A stretch of 64,000 nucleotides of DNA from Bacteroidia bacterium (GTDB lineage Bacteria > Bacteroidota > Bacteroidia > AKYH767-A > OLB10): positions 806,001-870,000 of the forward strand of contig JBAOIA010000012.1 in NCBI GenBank assembly GCA_037045145.1. The letters run 5' to 3'. The notes beneath the pieces are model-generated. The model made no database searches. It worked only from the letters and a program-made list of their open reading frames with translations, and had not been told where the DNA came from. Each line of letters begins with the position of its first letter. Positions within the stretch are counted from its first letter, which is position 1. Of the stretch, positions 1 through 8,446 are shown in pieces. The translations under genes were made by a program, and so were the position numbers.

Positions 1-1832
1 ACTTTAAAATAATCAGCACCCTTTGTCATAAGTAAAGAAGTCAAATAGCCACCATAACTCCATCCATGAACACCAATACGGGTTGAGTCAACATAAGATA
101 ATGCACGAAGATATTTTGCAAATTCTATCTGATCAATCGTTTCATAATGACCCATGTTTTTATAAATACTATTGGCAAATTCCTTACCACGTCCCGGAGT
201 TCCTCTGTTGTCAACCGATACTACAATAAAACCATCTTGCGCAAGCATCTGATGCCAGAGGAAATTTGATCCACCCCATTGGTTAAGGACTGTCTGTCTG
301 CCCGGCCCTCCATATAAATAAACAATAACAGGATATTTTTTATTCTCATTGGCTTTAAAACCCGGTGGCGTTATCATCCATGCATGCAGGCTGATTTTTT
401 CAGAATTAGTGAATTCAAAAAATTCAGGTTTAGAAATTGTATAAGCTTCAAGATTCTTTACCACTCTTTCATTATTTTCCAACACCCTTATTTTTTTACC
501 TCTGCTGTCCTGAACATAACAGATATAAGGTTTGTCAATTGTGCTATGTGTAATTACTGAATACTTAAAATTACTGCTGAAAGATGCTGATGCAGTACCG
601 TTGGCAGGCGACAATAATTTCTTCTTATGATTCAGGTCTACAGAATAAACAACTCTTTCCATTGGGGTTGGCTCAGCAACCTGATAAAAACAACTTTTAG
701 TTTTCTCATCATAGCCATAAAATGTTATTACTTCACCACCATGAGTTAACATTTTTTCTGTGCCATCACTAAGGTTTCTCAGATAAATCTGATTGTATCC
801 ACTTTTATCGCTGCTGTAAATAAATTGTGTTCCATTATTCAAGAAAATCAGGTTATCAGTAATCTCAATAAACGTGTTATTTTTTTCATTCATGAGTAAA
901 GTGACTTTGCCTGAAGCAGCATCGCACAATAAATAATCCAAACTGTTCTGATGTCTATTTAATCTTAATACACATAATTGCCCTTTCAACTTTGTCCATT
1001 TTATTCTTGGAATGTATTGATCTTTTTCATCACCAGTTTGCATTTTAATGCTTTTACCTGTAGTGAGATTATAAACAAAAATTTCCACAACTGAATTTTC
1101 TTCACCGGCTTTAGGATATTTATACTTCTCTTCTTTTGGATAAAGTGAGTCGTAATATGTTAGTGTGAATTCTTTAACTCTGCTTTCATCAAACCTGTAG
1201 TATGCTATATACATCCCATCATTTGACCATTGATATCCCTGACTGAAAGAAAATTCTTCTTCGTAAACCCAGTCTGTAGCGCCATTGATGATAGAATTTT
1301 TCTGCCCATCATCAGTAACCATTTTTTCACTGAAGTCTGAAAGATTTTTTAGATATAAATTATTATCACGGACAAAAGCAACCATGTTACCTTGTGGATT
1401 AAACTGTGCATACATCTGCTTTCCTTTTTCTGAAAGTTGAGTTAGTTTGCGGTTTGTAAAATCAAAAATATAATAGTCGGCCTTTGTTGAATGTCTGTAA
1501 ATTGCTTCTGAAGCTGTTTTCAGCAAAACTTTTTTTTCATCATCACTAAAGGTGTATTCCGAATATGCAAAACCCCTGATTTTTGATTGCAACTCTTCAT
1601 TTTTCATAAGTGTGTCAATAACCTTTCCTGTTTTGAAACTGTAGCGAATCAGGTTTCCGGCTTTGTCGGTATTTGAAAAGGTGTCGCCACTTTTCATACT
1701 TTTTAGGGAAGAAACACTTTTAGCAGAAAACTGCGATGACCCCCAAATGTCGGCATAAGTAAATTTTTTTTGTGCATACAGATTGGAAACTGCAAAAGCA
1801 CAAATGGCAAGAAAAAATATTTTTTTGATCAT
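1..1832 (-). CDS. Dipeptidyl peptidase IV family serine peptidase (S9B), C-terminus cut by window edge
   Basis: Open frame that runs off the left edge, so only about the first 610 residues are present. It starts with a signal peptide (MIKKIFFLAICAFAVSNLYA, then Q), so the product is exported. The N-terminal part is a DPP-IV-type beta-propeller and carries the DWVYEEEF glutamate motif near residue 187, which in DPP IV binds the substrate amino terminus. The alpha/beta hydrolase domain begins at the end of the visible part, with the oxyanion-region YGGPG and the nucleophile motif GWSYGGY near residue 594. The catalytic Asp and His would lie outside the window. The family removes X-Pro or X-Ala dipeptides from peptide N-termini, usually in the periplasm in this phylum. 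It is monocistronic as far as can be seen, with a TAGGTTTG promoter element 18 bases upstream. The family is clear; the exact specificity is inferred. Confidence 0.93.
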   Translation of the reverse strand, partial: MIKKIFFLAICAFAVSNLYAQKKFTYADIWGSSQFSAKSVSSLKSMKSGDTFSNTDKAGNLIRYSFKTGKVIDTLMKNEELQSKIRGFAYSEYTFSDDEKKVLLKTASEAIYRHSTKADYYIFDFTNRKLTQLSEKGKQMYAQFNPQGNMVAFVRDNNLYLKNLSDFSEKMVTDDGQKNSIINGATDWVYEEEFSFSQGYQWSNDGMYIAYYRFDESRVKEFTLTYYDSLYPKEEKYKYPKAGEENSVVEIFVYNLTTGKSIKMQTGDEKDQYIPRIKWTKLKGQLCVLRLNRHQNSLDYLLCDAASGKVTLLMNEKNNTFIEITDNLIFLNNGTQFIYSSDKSGYNQIYLRNLSDGTEKMLTHGGEVITFYGYDEKTKSCFYQVAEPTPMERVVYSVDLNHKKKLLSPANGTASASFSSNFKYSVITHSTIDKPYICYVQDSRGKKIRVLENNERVVKNLEAYTISKPEFFEFTNSEKISLHAWMITPPGFKANENKKYPVIVYLYGGPGRQTVLNQWGGSNFLWHQMLAQDGFIVVSVDNRGTPGRGKEFANSIYKNMGHYETIDQIEFAKYLRALSYVDSTRIGVHGWSYGGYLTSLLMTKGADYFK

Positions 1833-1850
1833 TACATAAAAATTAAAGTT

Positions 1851-1858
1851 CAAACCTA
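1851..1858 (-). promoter_or_regulatory. Bacteroidota -7 promoter element (TAGGTTTG) for the DPP IV gene
   Basis: Read on the minus strand this is TAGGTTTG, a match to TAnnTTTG, with 18 bases to the ATG at 1832. No good TTG element is seen about 19 bases upstream. Confidence 0.45.
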
Positions 1859-1940
1859 CAAAGAATACAGAAATCAGAAATTAAACCGAATAAAGAAGAG
1901 CATAAATTCTGATGTCAATCAGAGACTGGACAAAAAAAAT

Positions 1941-1973
1941 GCGGTCATAGCCCTATAATCAGGCTATGACCGC
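1941..1973 (-). terminator. Rho-independent terminator of the 68-residue protein gene
   Basis: A perfect 12-bp stem (gcggtcatagcc at 1941-1952 paired with 1962-1973) closes a 9-base loop. On the minus strand it is followed by a run of eight T (1932-1939). It sits 19 bases past the stop codon of the gene ending at 1993 and is the clearest terminator in the window. Confidence 0.9.
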
Positions 1974-1992
1974 AAACTTAAAATATGGACTA

Positions 1993-2199
1993 TTAAATAA
2001 GTTTTTCGATAGTTGCTTTACTTGAGTAAGCTTGTTTGCGACTTACAGATTGTGCAGCTGCTTTCTCTGCTTCAATTTCATCATAAAGCTTAAACTCATT
2101 CAATTGATCTTCTCCAATAATTTTAGAAAGACCTGTTAGCATTGAGCCTATTTTCTGAATGCTTTGCATCTCTGCTTTTGATAATGCTATTACTGCCAT
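1993..2199 (-). CDS. Small protein of unknown function, 68 residues
   Basis: I do not recognise this protein. It is 68 residues, starts MAVIALSKAEM, and looks soluble and helical: it has no signal peptide or membrane segment and is rich in Ala, Glu, Lys and Ser. The acidic middle (EFKLYDEIEAEKAAA) is followed by a basic tail. It contains no cysteine and no Gly-Gly, so it does not look like a leader-type peptide precursor. What makes it credible as a gene is its surroundings. A complete promoter (TTTG, 19 bases, TACATTTG) lies 20 bases upstream and a strong hairpin-plus-T-tract terminator follows, so it is a self-contained, probably well-expressed transcript. DPP IV lies downstream and a PurA-like gene upstream; neither suggests a function. 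Confidence 0.7.
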   Translation of the reverse strand: MAVIALSKAEMQSIQKIGSMLTGLSKIIGEDQLNEFKLYDEIEAEKAAAQSVSRKQAYSSKATIEKLI

Positions 2200-2219
2200 A
2201 GTATTAAAATTTTGATGAC

Positions 2220-2250
2220 CAAATGTAGATATTAATTTATTAAAACCAAA
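2220..2250 (-). promoter_or_regulatory. Complete Bacteroidota promoter (TTTG-N19-TACATTTG)
   Basis: On the minus strand TTTG (2247-2250) is followed after 19 bases by TACATTTG (2220-2227), both matching the Bacteroidota sigma-factor consensus. The predicted start of transcription is about 15 bases before the ATG at 2199. This is one of the best promoters in the window. Confidence 0.75.
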
Positions 2251-2306
2251 TATTTTTAGCTAAAAGTTTTAAACATGAGGGTCAAACTACCCTAAAATGT
2301 GGTTAA

Positions 2307-2657
2307 TCAGCTCGTTTCTTCATCAAAGCTAATGTCACTATACGGGTTTGAACCGCCACCCGAACTGTCATTATCCTGATCTGATTTTCCGGCATTGCCA
2401 TTTTTAATGTGTGCAACAGCCTCATTCAATCCTTCAATAAACTTCTCAAAATCTTCTTTATAGAGGAAGATTTTATGTTTCTCATAAAAAGGTTTGTCAT
2501 CACCCATGTTAAACTTCTTCTTGCTCTCTGTAATTGTAACAAAATAGTCGTTAGCCCGGGTTGACTTAACATCGAAAAAATAGGTTCTTTTTCCTGCCTT
2601 AACTGCTTTAGAGAAGATTACCTCTCTTGAGTTTCCATTATTTTCTGAATCGTGCAT
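2307..2657 (-). CDS. PurA-like nucleic-acid-binding protein (DUF3276)
   Basis: A 116-residue protein with the bacterial Pur-alpha-like fold. Residues about 13-80 hold the conserved run of aromatic and basic positions (AGKRTYFFDVK, DYFVTITESKKKF, HKIFLYKEDF). These proteins bind single-stranded DNA or RNA and are nearly universal in Bacteroidota, where their cellular role is poorly defined. The C-terminal tail (after about residue 85) is low-complexity, rich in Gly, Ser, Asn and Asp. I chose the ATG at 2657 (MHDSENNG) because the frame upstream of it, reaching back to 2714, encodes an unconserved-looking Cys- and Phe-rich extension; the longer start cannot be excluded. A weak 5-bp hairpin (agggt/accct) follows the stop codon. 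Confidence 0.85.
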   Translation of the reverse strand: MHDSENNGNSREVIFSKAVKAGKRTYFFDVKSTRANDYFVTITESKKKFNMGDDKPFYEKHKIFLYKEDFEKFIEGLNEAVAHIKNGNAGKSDQDNDSSGGGSNPYSDISFDEETS

Positions 2658-2809
2658 ACAATGCTCTTTCGGTTTATACCTGCACAAAACAATACAAAAA
2701 AACTTAATCCTCAAATTTTTTGTGAAATTTCTTGTAATTTACTCAAACAGAGGGTCTCCATTATTGGATTTCGCCTGTATGAGCCACCGTGGTATGCTTT
2801 GCTTATCCC

Positions 2810-3706
2810 CTACTTCTTAAAATAATTTTCGTGAAGAAAACTATAGAGGTTAAAATCCTTTAAGCCCATAGCATCTCGAAGTTTATTTTTCAAGGACTGA
2901 TAATTAAAATCGCTCATTTTATTGCTGATGATAAGGCGAATGGATTTTTCATAAAACAAACGCTGTTTATCTGTTTGCTTTCTTGTTTTATCCATTAAAC
3001 ATGCTGTCAATAAATCAATCCCTGTGCCTTCTGTTGCTATAGTCTTAAAAATTGGAGGATGGTGTGCCTGATTTCGCAACCTTAACATGTTTTGAATGTG
3101 CTTTACAAGAGCATCAGCCTGATCTCTGTCTGCTTTATTAATTACAAACACATCAGCAATCTCCATAATACCGGCTTTCAATGCCTGAATGTCGTCACCG
3201 GTACCGGGATTTAAAACCAAAATTGTAGTGTCGGCTAATGCAGCTATTTCAACCTCGCTTTGTCCAACGCCAACAGTTTCTATAAAAATAAAATCAAATG
3301 CACATGACCGCAATACATCAGTAATTTCAATAGTTCTGGCTGATAACCCTCCGAGATTTCCTCTTGTTGCCAATGATCTGATATAAACATTCTGATGTAA
3401 AAAGTATTCATTCATTCTGTAACGATCACCTAAAATACTTCCACTTGTAAAAGGCGATGTTGGGTCAACTGCAAGGATTGCGATGCGCCACTTGTTGGCC
3501 ATTTTAGCAAGCAATGCATTAAGCAATGAGCTTTTTCCTGCACCGGGGGGGCCGGTAAATCCTATTACAGGAATGTCATAATTTATCTTCAGATGCCTTA
3601 GCAAATCAATTGCACCATCAGCAGAATTCTCGACCTGCGAAATAACTTTTGCCAGCGACCGATAATTTCCCTGAATGATTTCAGTCTGATTTAAATTGAA
3701 TGACAT
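2810..3706 (-). CDS. meaB: MeaB/ArgK-type GTPase, methylmalonyl-CoA mutase chaperone
   Basis: A 298-residue G3E-family GTPase. Walker A is GPPGAGKS (residues 52-59). The family signature ETVGVGQSEVEIAALAD and the guanine-specificity motif NKAD are intact. MeaB escorts adenosylcobalamin into methylmalonyl-CoA mutase and protects it from inactivation; older annotations calling this family ArgK or an arginine-transport kinase are misleading. No mutase genes occur in the window, so the partner is elsewhere. The start at 3706 (MSFNLN) is preferred over 3727, because a TATCTTTG promoter element at 3711-3718 overlaps the longer version and would put transcription initiation at or next to the chosen ATG. 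It is divergent from the glycosyltransferase gene at 3790. Confidence 0.93.
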   Translation of the reverse strand: MSFNLNQTEIIQGNYRSLAKVISQVENSADGAIDLLRHLKINYDIPVIGFTGPPGAGKSSLLNALLAKMANKWRIAILAVDPTSPFTSGSILGDRYRMNEYFLHQNVYIRSLATRGNLGGLSARTIEITDVLRSCAFDFIFIETVGVGQSEVEIAALADTTILVLNPGTGDDIQALKAGIMEIADVFVINKADRDQADALVKHIQNMLRLRNQAHHPPIFKTIATEGTGIDLLTACLMDKTRKQTDKQRLFYEKSIRLIISNKMSDFNYQSLKNKLRDAMGLKDFNLYSFLHENYFKK

Positions 3707-3710
3707 GCTG

Positions 3711-3718
3711 CAAAGATA
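3711..3718 (-). promoter_or_regulatory. -7 element TATCTTTG four bases from the meaB start codon
   Basis: The minus strand reads TATCTTTG, then CAGC, then ATG. The -7 box of Bacteroidota lies about 4-6 bases before the transcript start, so a leaderless meaB mRNA is predicted. No TTG element is evident upstream. Confidence 0.55.
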
Positions 3719-3763
3719 GAATTGCATTTAAATGTGAGTCGCTATTTTACGGTGAGATAATAC

Positions 3764-3771
3764 TATTTTTG
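3764..3771 (+). promoter_or_regulatory. -7 element TATTTTTG for the glycosyltransferase-uvrC-gpmI operon
   Basis: TATTTTTG matches TAnnTTTG and lies 18 bases before the ATG at 3790. It is divergent from the meaB promoter element 45 bases away, so the two operons share a short control region. Confidence 0.5.
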
Positions 3772-3789
3772 CATCATATTAATTCTTCC

Positions 3790-4557
3790 ATGGTAAAAAT
3801 TTCAGGAGTAATAATCACTTTTAACGAAGAGAAAAAGATTGAACAATGCCTGAAAAGTCTTTTAACTGTTTGTGATGAAATTGTGGTATTGGACTCGCTA
3901 TCAACTGACAAAACAGAAGAAATTTGCAGTCGTTATGCCGTAAAGTTTGTCAAACAAAAGTTTTTAGGCTACATAGAACAAAAAAACCATGCACTGACTT
4001 TTGCTTCAAATAATTTAGTACTTTCTCTGGATGCAGACGAATGTCTTTCTGAAACATTACAAAAATCAATTGAACAAATTAAAAATAATCATACCGCTTC
4101 TGCTTACAGCATGAACAGGCTTACGCGATATTGTGATAAGTGGATCTATCATAGCGGTTGGTATCCTGATGTAAAAATACGCTTGTTCGATAAAACAAAA
4201 GCACAATGGGGAGGCACAAACCCTCATGATAAAATTATCCTATCAGAAAAAACTACCGTACAGCATTTGAAAGGTGATTTACTTCATTACAGTATTGACA
4301 GTATAGAGCAGCACATGCAACAGGCAACTAAGTTTGGTATTATTGCGGCAAAGTCAAAATTTTCTAAAGGGCAATCTTCAAACGGATTCAAAACATTGCT
4401 ACATACAGCAGGAAGATTTTTGAAGACTTATATTTTAAAAGCAGGTTTTTTGGATGGATACTATGGGTGGCTCATTGCTAAATATTCTGCCAAAAGTGTT
4501 TATCTACGCTATTCATTGTTGGAACATCGTAACCACGAAAAATTAAAAAGTCTTTGA
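3790..4557 (+). CDS. Family 2 glycosyltransferase, WaaE/KdtX-like
   Basis: A 255-residue GT2 enzyme of the type that adds a sugar to the lipopolysaccharide inner core. The N-terminal GT-A fold shows MVKISGVIITFNEEKKIEQC, the SLSTDKTEEIC loop and the metal-binding LDADE (about residues 85-89). The following HSGWYPD and HLKGDLLHYS stretches are typical of the WaaE-like subgroup. Length is normal for the family. The longer upstream frame from 3700 was rejected because it spans the promoter and is not conserved-looking. It is the first gene of an operon: its TGA overlaps the ATG of the next glycosyltransferase by one base. Acceptor and sugar are not predictable. Confidence 0.88.
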   Translation: MVKISGVIITFNEEKKIEQCLKSLLTVCDEIVVLDSLSTDKTEEICSRYAVKFVKQKFLGYIEQKNHALTFASNNLVLSLDADECLSETLQKSIEQIKNNHTASAYSMNRLTRYCDKWIYHSGWYPDVKIRLFDKTKAQWGGTNPHDKIILSEKTTVQHLKGDLLHYSIDSIEQHMQQATKFGIIAAKSKFSKGQSSNGFKTLLHTAGRFLKTYILKAGFLDGYYGWLIAKYSAKSVYLRYSLLEHRNHEKLKSL

Positions 4558-5660
4558 TGAAGGTACTGCATATATCAACTGCAACAGGTTGGCGTGGGGG
4601 CGAGCAGCAGGCAGCCTATCTAATACGTCAGCTTGAAATCCTGCAAACAACATGTTTTTTATTATGTCCTAAGGATGCAGCAATCATTCAACATCTGAAT
4701 AAATATGATTGCAAGATAGAAGTCTTTCAAAAAGGCACGGCACTTAATTTACCTTTAGCAATAAAGATAAAAAAGTATTGTAAAGACAATCAGGTTGACC
4801 TCATACACACGCATGACTCGCACGCACATACTGCTGCATTTCTTTCTGCCTGGCTGTTTGGAAATAAATGCCCTGTTGTGGTAAGCCGCAGAGTAGATTT
4901 TGCTGTTTCTTCTTCCTGGTTTTCATATTTGAAATACAATCATTCAAGTATTAAAAAGATAATCTGTGTGTCTGATGCAATCAGGCAAATAACATCACCT
5001 GCTATTAAAAGAAAAAATATTTTAGAAGTTGTCCATTCCGGAGTTGACACTGAAAAATTTGTTTTAGGAAAAACAAAACTGCATCAGGAATATCAATTAC
5101 CAAAAGAGACTTTTCTTATTGGCAATGTATCTGCCTTAGCTGACCATAAAGACTTATTTACTTTTATTGATACGGCAGAAATTATTTTACAACAAACGCA
5201 ACAAGTTCATTTCTTTCTGATTGGCGATGGTACAGAAATGAATGCACTTCAAGCTAGAGTTGCTGAAAAAAAACTTACAGACAACATTCATTTTACCGGT
5301 TTCAGAAATGATATTAATGAATTGCTACCGGAGCTCAATCTCTTTCTGATGACCTCGAAAACAGAAGGTCTTGGCACAACTATTTTAGATGCCTTTGCAG
5401 CTCAGGTTCCTGTTGTGGCAACTCAAGCAGGTGGTATTCCTGAAATTGTGCAGCATGAAAAAACCGGATTGATAGCACCTGTTGGCAATGCTAAACAACT
5501 TGCCACACATGCAATGGCAGTAATGAATGACCGTAATCTTGCAAAAACACTTTCCACTAATGCACAGCAGTTAGTTTCTGAATATACTTTCAGAAGAACA
5601 GCAGAAAAAACAAAAGCTGTTTATGTTAAAGTTTTACAAGAGCAAAAATCAGATATATAA
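4557..5660 (+). CDS. Family 4 glycosyltransferase
   Basis: A 367-residue GT-B enzyme. The N-terminal Rossmann domain opens with MKVLHISTATGWRGGEQQ, a glycine-rich loop typical of lipid- or LPS-directed GT4 enzymes. The C-terminal nucleotide-sugar domain carries HFTGFRNDI and the acidic EGLGTTILDAFAAQVPVVA motif with the GGIPEIV continuation. It probably extends a lipid-linked or LPS-core glycan together with the upstream GT2, to which it is translationally coupled (TGATG). Its own stop overlaps the uvrC ATG by one base. The start at 4557 (ATG) is preferred over a TTG one codon earlier. Confidence 0.88.
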   Translation: MKVLHISTATGWRGGEQQAAYLIRQLEILQTTCFLLCPKDAAIIQHLNKYDCKIEVFQKGTALNLPLAIKIKKYCKDNQVDLIHTHDSHAHTAAFLSAWLFGNKCPVVVSRRVDFAVSSSWFSYLKYNHSSIKKIICVSDAIRQITSPAIKRKNILEVVHSGVDTEKFVLGKTKLHQEYQLPKETFLIGNVSALADHKDLFTFIDTAEIILQQTQQVHFFLIGDGTEMNALQARVAEKKLTDNIHFTGFRNDINELLPELNLFLMTSKTEGLGTTILDAFAAQVPVVATQAGGIPEIVQHEKTGLIAPVGNAKQLATHAMAVMNDRNLAKTLSTNAQQLVSEYTFRRTAEKTKAVYVKVLQEQKSDI

Positions 5661-7489
5661 TGGCTGTTAAAAACGAGCATATAAAAGCCATTATTGAAGG
5701 ACTTCCAAATGAACCGGGTGTTTATCAGTTTTTTGATAAAAATGAAAAGATTATTTACGTAGGTAAAGCAAAAAATCTGAAGAAAAGAGTTTATAGTTAC
5801 TTTTCAAAAGACATTTTTGAAAGTGGGAAAACAGCCATTATGGTCAGGCAGATTTCTGATTTGCGTTTTATTATTACAGAAACCGAATTAGATGCGCTCT
5901 TACTCGAAAACAACCTGATTAAAAAACATCAACCTCGCTACAACATCCTCCTCAAAGACGATAAAACATACCCATGGATTTGTATTAAAAATGAACCTTT
6001 TCCCAGAATTTTTTATACAAGAAGAAAAATCCGCGATGGCTCACAGTACTTTGGCCCTTATGCTTCGGTGAAAATGATTAATATTTTGTTAGACATGATT
6101 CACCGGCTTTATAAGCTAAGAAATTGCAATCTTAGTCTTACTCCTGAAAATATTCAGAATAAAAAATTCAGAGTTTGTCTTGAATTTCACGTAGGCAATT
6201 GTCTTGGTCCATGCGAAGGCCGTCAATCAGCAGAAGACTATCAGCAAGGTATTGAAAACATAAGGCACATATTAAAAGGAAATATCAATCAGGTGATTCG
6301 TATTTTGCAGGATGAAATGCAAACAGCTTCACAAAATCTTGAATTTGAAAAAGCGCAACAGATAAAAAGTAAACTCGATACCTTAGAGCAGTTCCGGAGT
6401 AAATCCGTAATAGTTAGTCCGGTTATTAATAATGTTGATGTAGTGACTATTGTTTCTGATGAAAATTATGGCTTTGCCAATTTCATGAAAGTCATCAACG
6501 GTGCCATTCTGCAATCGCAAACTATTGAGCTGAAGAAGAAACTTTCAGAAACAGATTCCGACCTGATAACTTTTGCATTGACAGAATTGCGTCAGCGTTT
6601 TGAAAGTGATGCAACAGAAATATTGGTCAATGTAATGCCGGACACTTTTCCTGCCGGTACTGAAGTGAGTATTCCAAAAATAGGAGAGAAAAAACATCTG
6701 CTCAGCCTCTCTGAAAAAAATGCGCGATATTATCAGTTGGAAAAATTAGCGCAGTATGATAAGCTGAATCCTGAACATAAAACAGACCGGTTGATGGAGA
6801 AAATGAAAACAGATTTAAGGATGATGGAGCAACCTCGCAGGATTGAATGTTTTGACAACTCGAATTTTCAGGGGACCAATGCTGTTGCAGCCATGAGTGT
6901 GTTTGTTAATGGTAAAGCGGCAAAAAAAGAATACAGACACTTTAATATCAAAACCGTTGAAGGACCGGATGATTTTGCATCAATGCAGGAAGTAATCTTC
7001 AGACGCTACAAACGTGTTTTAGAAGAAAAACAACCGTTGCCGCAGCTTATCATCATAGATGGTGGCAAAGGACAACTTAATGCAGCATTGACAGGTCTTG
7101 AAAAATTGGGTTTAAATAAAAAGATTCAAACCATTGGTATAGCTAAAAAATTAGAAGAAATTTATTACCCCGGAGATTCTGTACCCATGTATCTTGACAA
7201 AAAAAGTGAAACCTTAAAAATTATTCAGCAACTGAGAGATGAAGTGCATCGTTTCGGGATAACACATCACAGAAATAAAAGAAGTCGTAATTTTCTGCAG
7301 TCAGAAATATTGCAAATTCCTGGAATAGGAAATGCCACATTTGAGAAACTGATTATTCATTTTAAAAGTGTAAAAAAAATTAAAGAAGCCCATGCAGAAC
7401 AAATTGCAGAAATCATAGGTAAACAAAAAGCTGCAATAGTTGTAAATTATTTTAATTCAGAGAAACAACAAGCTGATGAAGTCAACTAA
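5660..7489 (+). CDS. uvrC: UvrABC excinuclease subunit C
   Basis: A full-length 609-residue UvrC, which makes the two incisions around bulky DNA lesions with UvrA and UvrB in nucleotide excision repair. The GIY-YIG nuclease domain is at residues about 14-95 (GVYQFF, IIYVGKAKNL). Four cysteines at residues about 150-185 (NCNLS, RVCLEF, NCLGPCEG) match the iron-sulfur cluster reported in UvrC. The UvrB-interacting UVR segment lies near residues 205-240, the RNase H-like second nuclease domain contains FDNSNFQG and IDGGKGQL, and the C-terminal helix-hairpin-helix contains IPGIGNATFEKL. It sits inside an operon with glycosyltransferases upstream and a histidine kinase whose start lies 14 bases inside the uvrC end. 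I see no SOS-type operator. Confidence 0.98.
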   Translation: MAVKNEHIKAIIEGLPNEPGVYQFFDKNEKIIYVGKAKNLKKRVYSYFSKDIFESGKTAIMVRQISDLRFIITETELDALLLENNLIKKHQPRYNILLKDDKTYPWICIKNEPFPRIFYTRRKIRDGSQYFGPYASVKMINILLDMIHRLYKLRNCNLSLTPENIQNKKFRVCLEFHVGNCLGPCEGRQSAEDYQQGIENIRHILKGNINQVIRILQDEMQTASQNLEFEKAQQIKSKLDTLEQFRSKSVIVSPVINNVDVVTIVSDENYGFANFMKVINGAILQSQTIELKKKLSETDSDLITFALTELRQRFESDATEILVNVMPDTFPAGTEVSIPKIGEKKHLLSLSEKNARYYQLEKLAQYDKLNPEHKTDRLMEKMKTDLRMMEQPRRIECFDNSNFQGTNAVAAMSVFVNGKAAKKEYRHFNIKTVEGPDDFASMQEVIFRRYKRVLEEKQPLPQLIIIDGGKGQLNAALTGLEKLGLNKKIQTIGIAKKLEEIYYPGDSVPMYLDKKSETLKIIQQLRDEVHRFGITHHRNKRSRNFLQSEILQIPGIGNATFEKLIIHFKSVKKIKEAHAEQIAEIIGKQKAAIVVNYFNSEKQQADEVN

Positions 7490-8444
7490 AATATTCTATC
7501 TGTTAGTGGTCTATGTGCTGCTGCAATTGGGCTGGTGGTCGTATCTTTTAGTGAAATTAAACTCTGAGTTAGGAAATGAAAAACTACGTTATCTTGAAAC
7601 GTTGCCTCAAACAGAAGCAACCATAATTCAGGAAAATGCCATTCGCAAAAAGCTAAAAGAAAAATATCTGATGGTAGCAGGCGAAGGGTTGGTTTTTTTA
7701 TCACTTCTTGGTATTGGAATTTATTATGCACGCAGGTCTTTTCAAAAAGAATTTCAGATGGCATTACAGCAAAAAAACTTTATGATGAGCATTACGCATG
7801 AATTTAAATCTCCTATTGCAGGCATTAGACTTAGTCTGGAAACATTGCTCAGAAGAGAAATTGAAAAAGACCAAAAAGATAAAATTTTGGGAAGGGCATT
7901 ATTGGAGACTGACAGAATAAATTTTTTAGTTGAAAATATTCTTACAGCAACACGCATTGAGTCGTCCAATATGGATTTTCACTTTCAGAACACTAACCTT
8001 TCGGCCTTGTTAACTGATTTGATGATCATATTTCAGCAATCTTCCGGCAGCCATCAATTCAAGGTGCAAGTTGAGAAAGATATTCACATCATGGCTGACA
8101 AAAATGGCATTCACTCATTAGTACTTAATTTGCTGGAGAACGCTCAAAAATATACGCCTGCAGGTTCTGATATTGAAGTAAAACTTTTTCAGATAAATGA
8201 AGATGTCTTTTTGCAAGTGTGCGACAACGGACCCGGTATTGTTGATATTGAAAAAAGAAAAATTTTTGAAAAATTCTATCGTATAGGTAACGAAGAAACA
8301 CGCACTACAAAAGGAACAGGCTTAGGGCTTTACATCTGTCGCTTTATTGCTTTAAAACATAAAGGCCGAATAGTTGTTCAGGATAATTATCCGCAGGGCT
8401 GTATTTTTGAAGTCGTCATTCCATCATTAAACAATAAAACATAA
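7476..8444 (+). CDS. Sensor histidine kinase, orphan (no response regulator nearby)
   Basis: A 322-residue membrane histidine kinase. Transmembrane segments lie at about residues 6-26 and 65-84, bracketing a small 38-residue periplasmic loop, too short for a standard sensor domain. The HisKA dimerisation domain has H108 in MSITHEFKSPI. The HATPase domain has the N box (LVLNLLENAQKYTPAG), G1 (DNGPGI) and G2 (GTGLGLYI). No HAMP domain and no receiver domain are present, and no response regulator occurs in the window, so its partner is elsewhere. It overlaps uvrC by 14 bases and is followed after 2 bases by gpmI, so it is expressed with both. The signal sensed is unknown. Confidence 0.93.
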   Translation: MKSTKIFYLLVVYVLLQLGWWSYLLVKLNSELGNEKLRYLETLPQTEATIIQENAIRKKLKEKYLMVAGEGLVFLSLLGIGIYYARRSFQKEFQMALQQKNFMMSITHEFKSPIAGIRLSLETLLRREIEKDQKDKILGRALLETDRINFLVENILTATRIESSNMDFHFQNTNLSALLTDLMIIFQQSSGSHQFKVQVEKDIHIMADKNGIHSLVLNLLENAQKYTPAGSDIEVKLFQINEDVFLQVCDNGPGIVDIEKRKIFEKFYRIGNEETRTTKGTGLGLYICRFIALKHKGRIVVQDNYPQGCIFEVVIPSLNNKT

Positions 8445-8446
8445 AT

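Noticed and set aside
2742..2816. A 25-codon open stretch on the minus strand between meaB and the PurA-like gene
   Set aside because: The translated stretch looks protein-like, but it has no ATG, GTG or TTG start and is bounded upstream by a stop codon. It may be a gene remnant or chance, so it is not called.
2810..3706. Arginine/ornithine transport kinase (ArgK) function for the MeaB-like GTPase
   Set aside because: The motifs are those of MeaB; the transport-kinase label is an old family misannotation.
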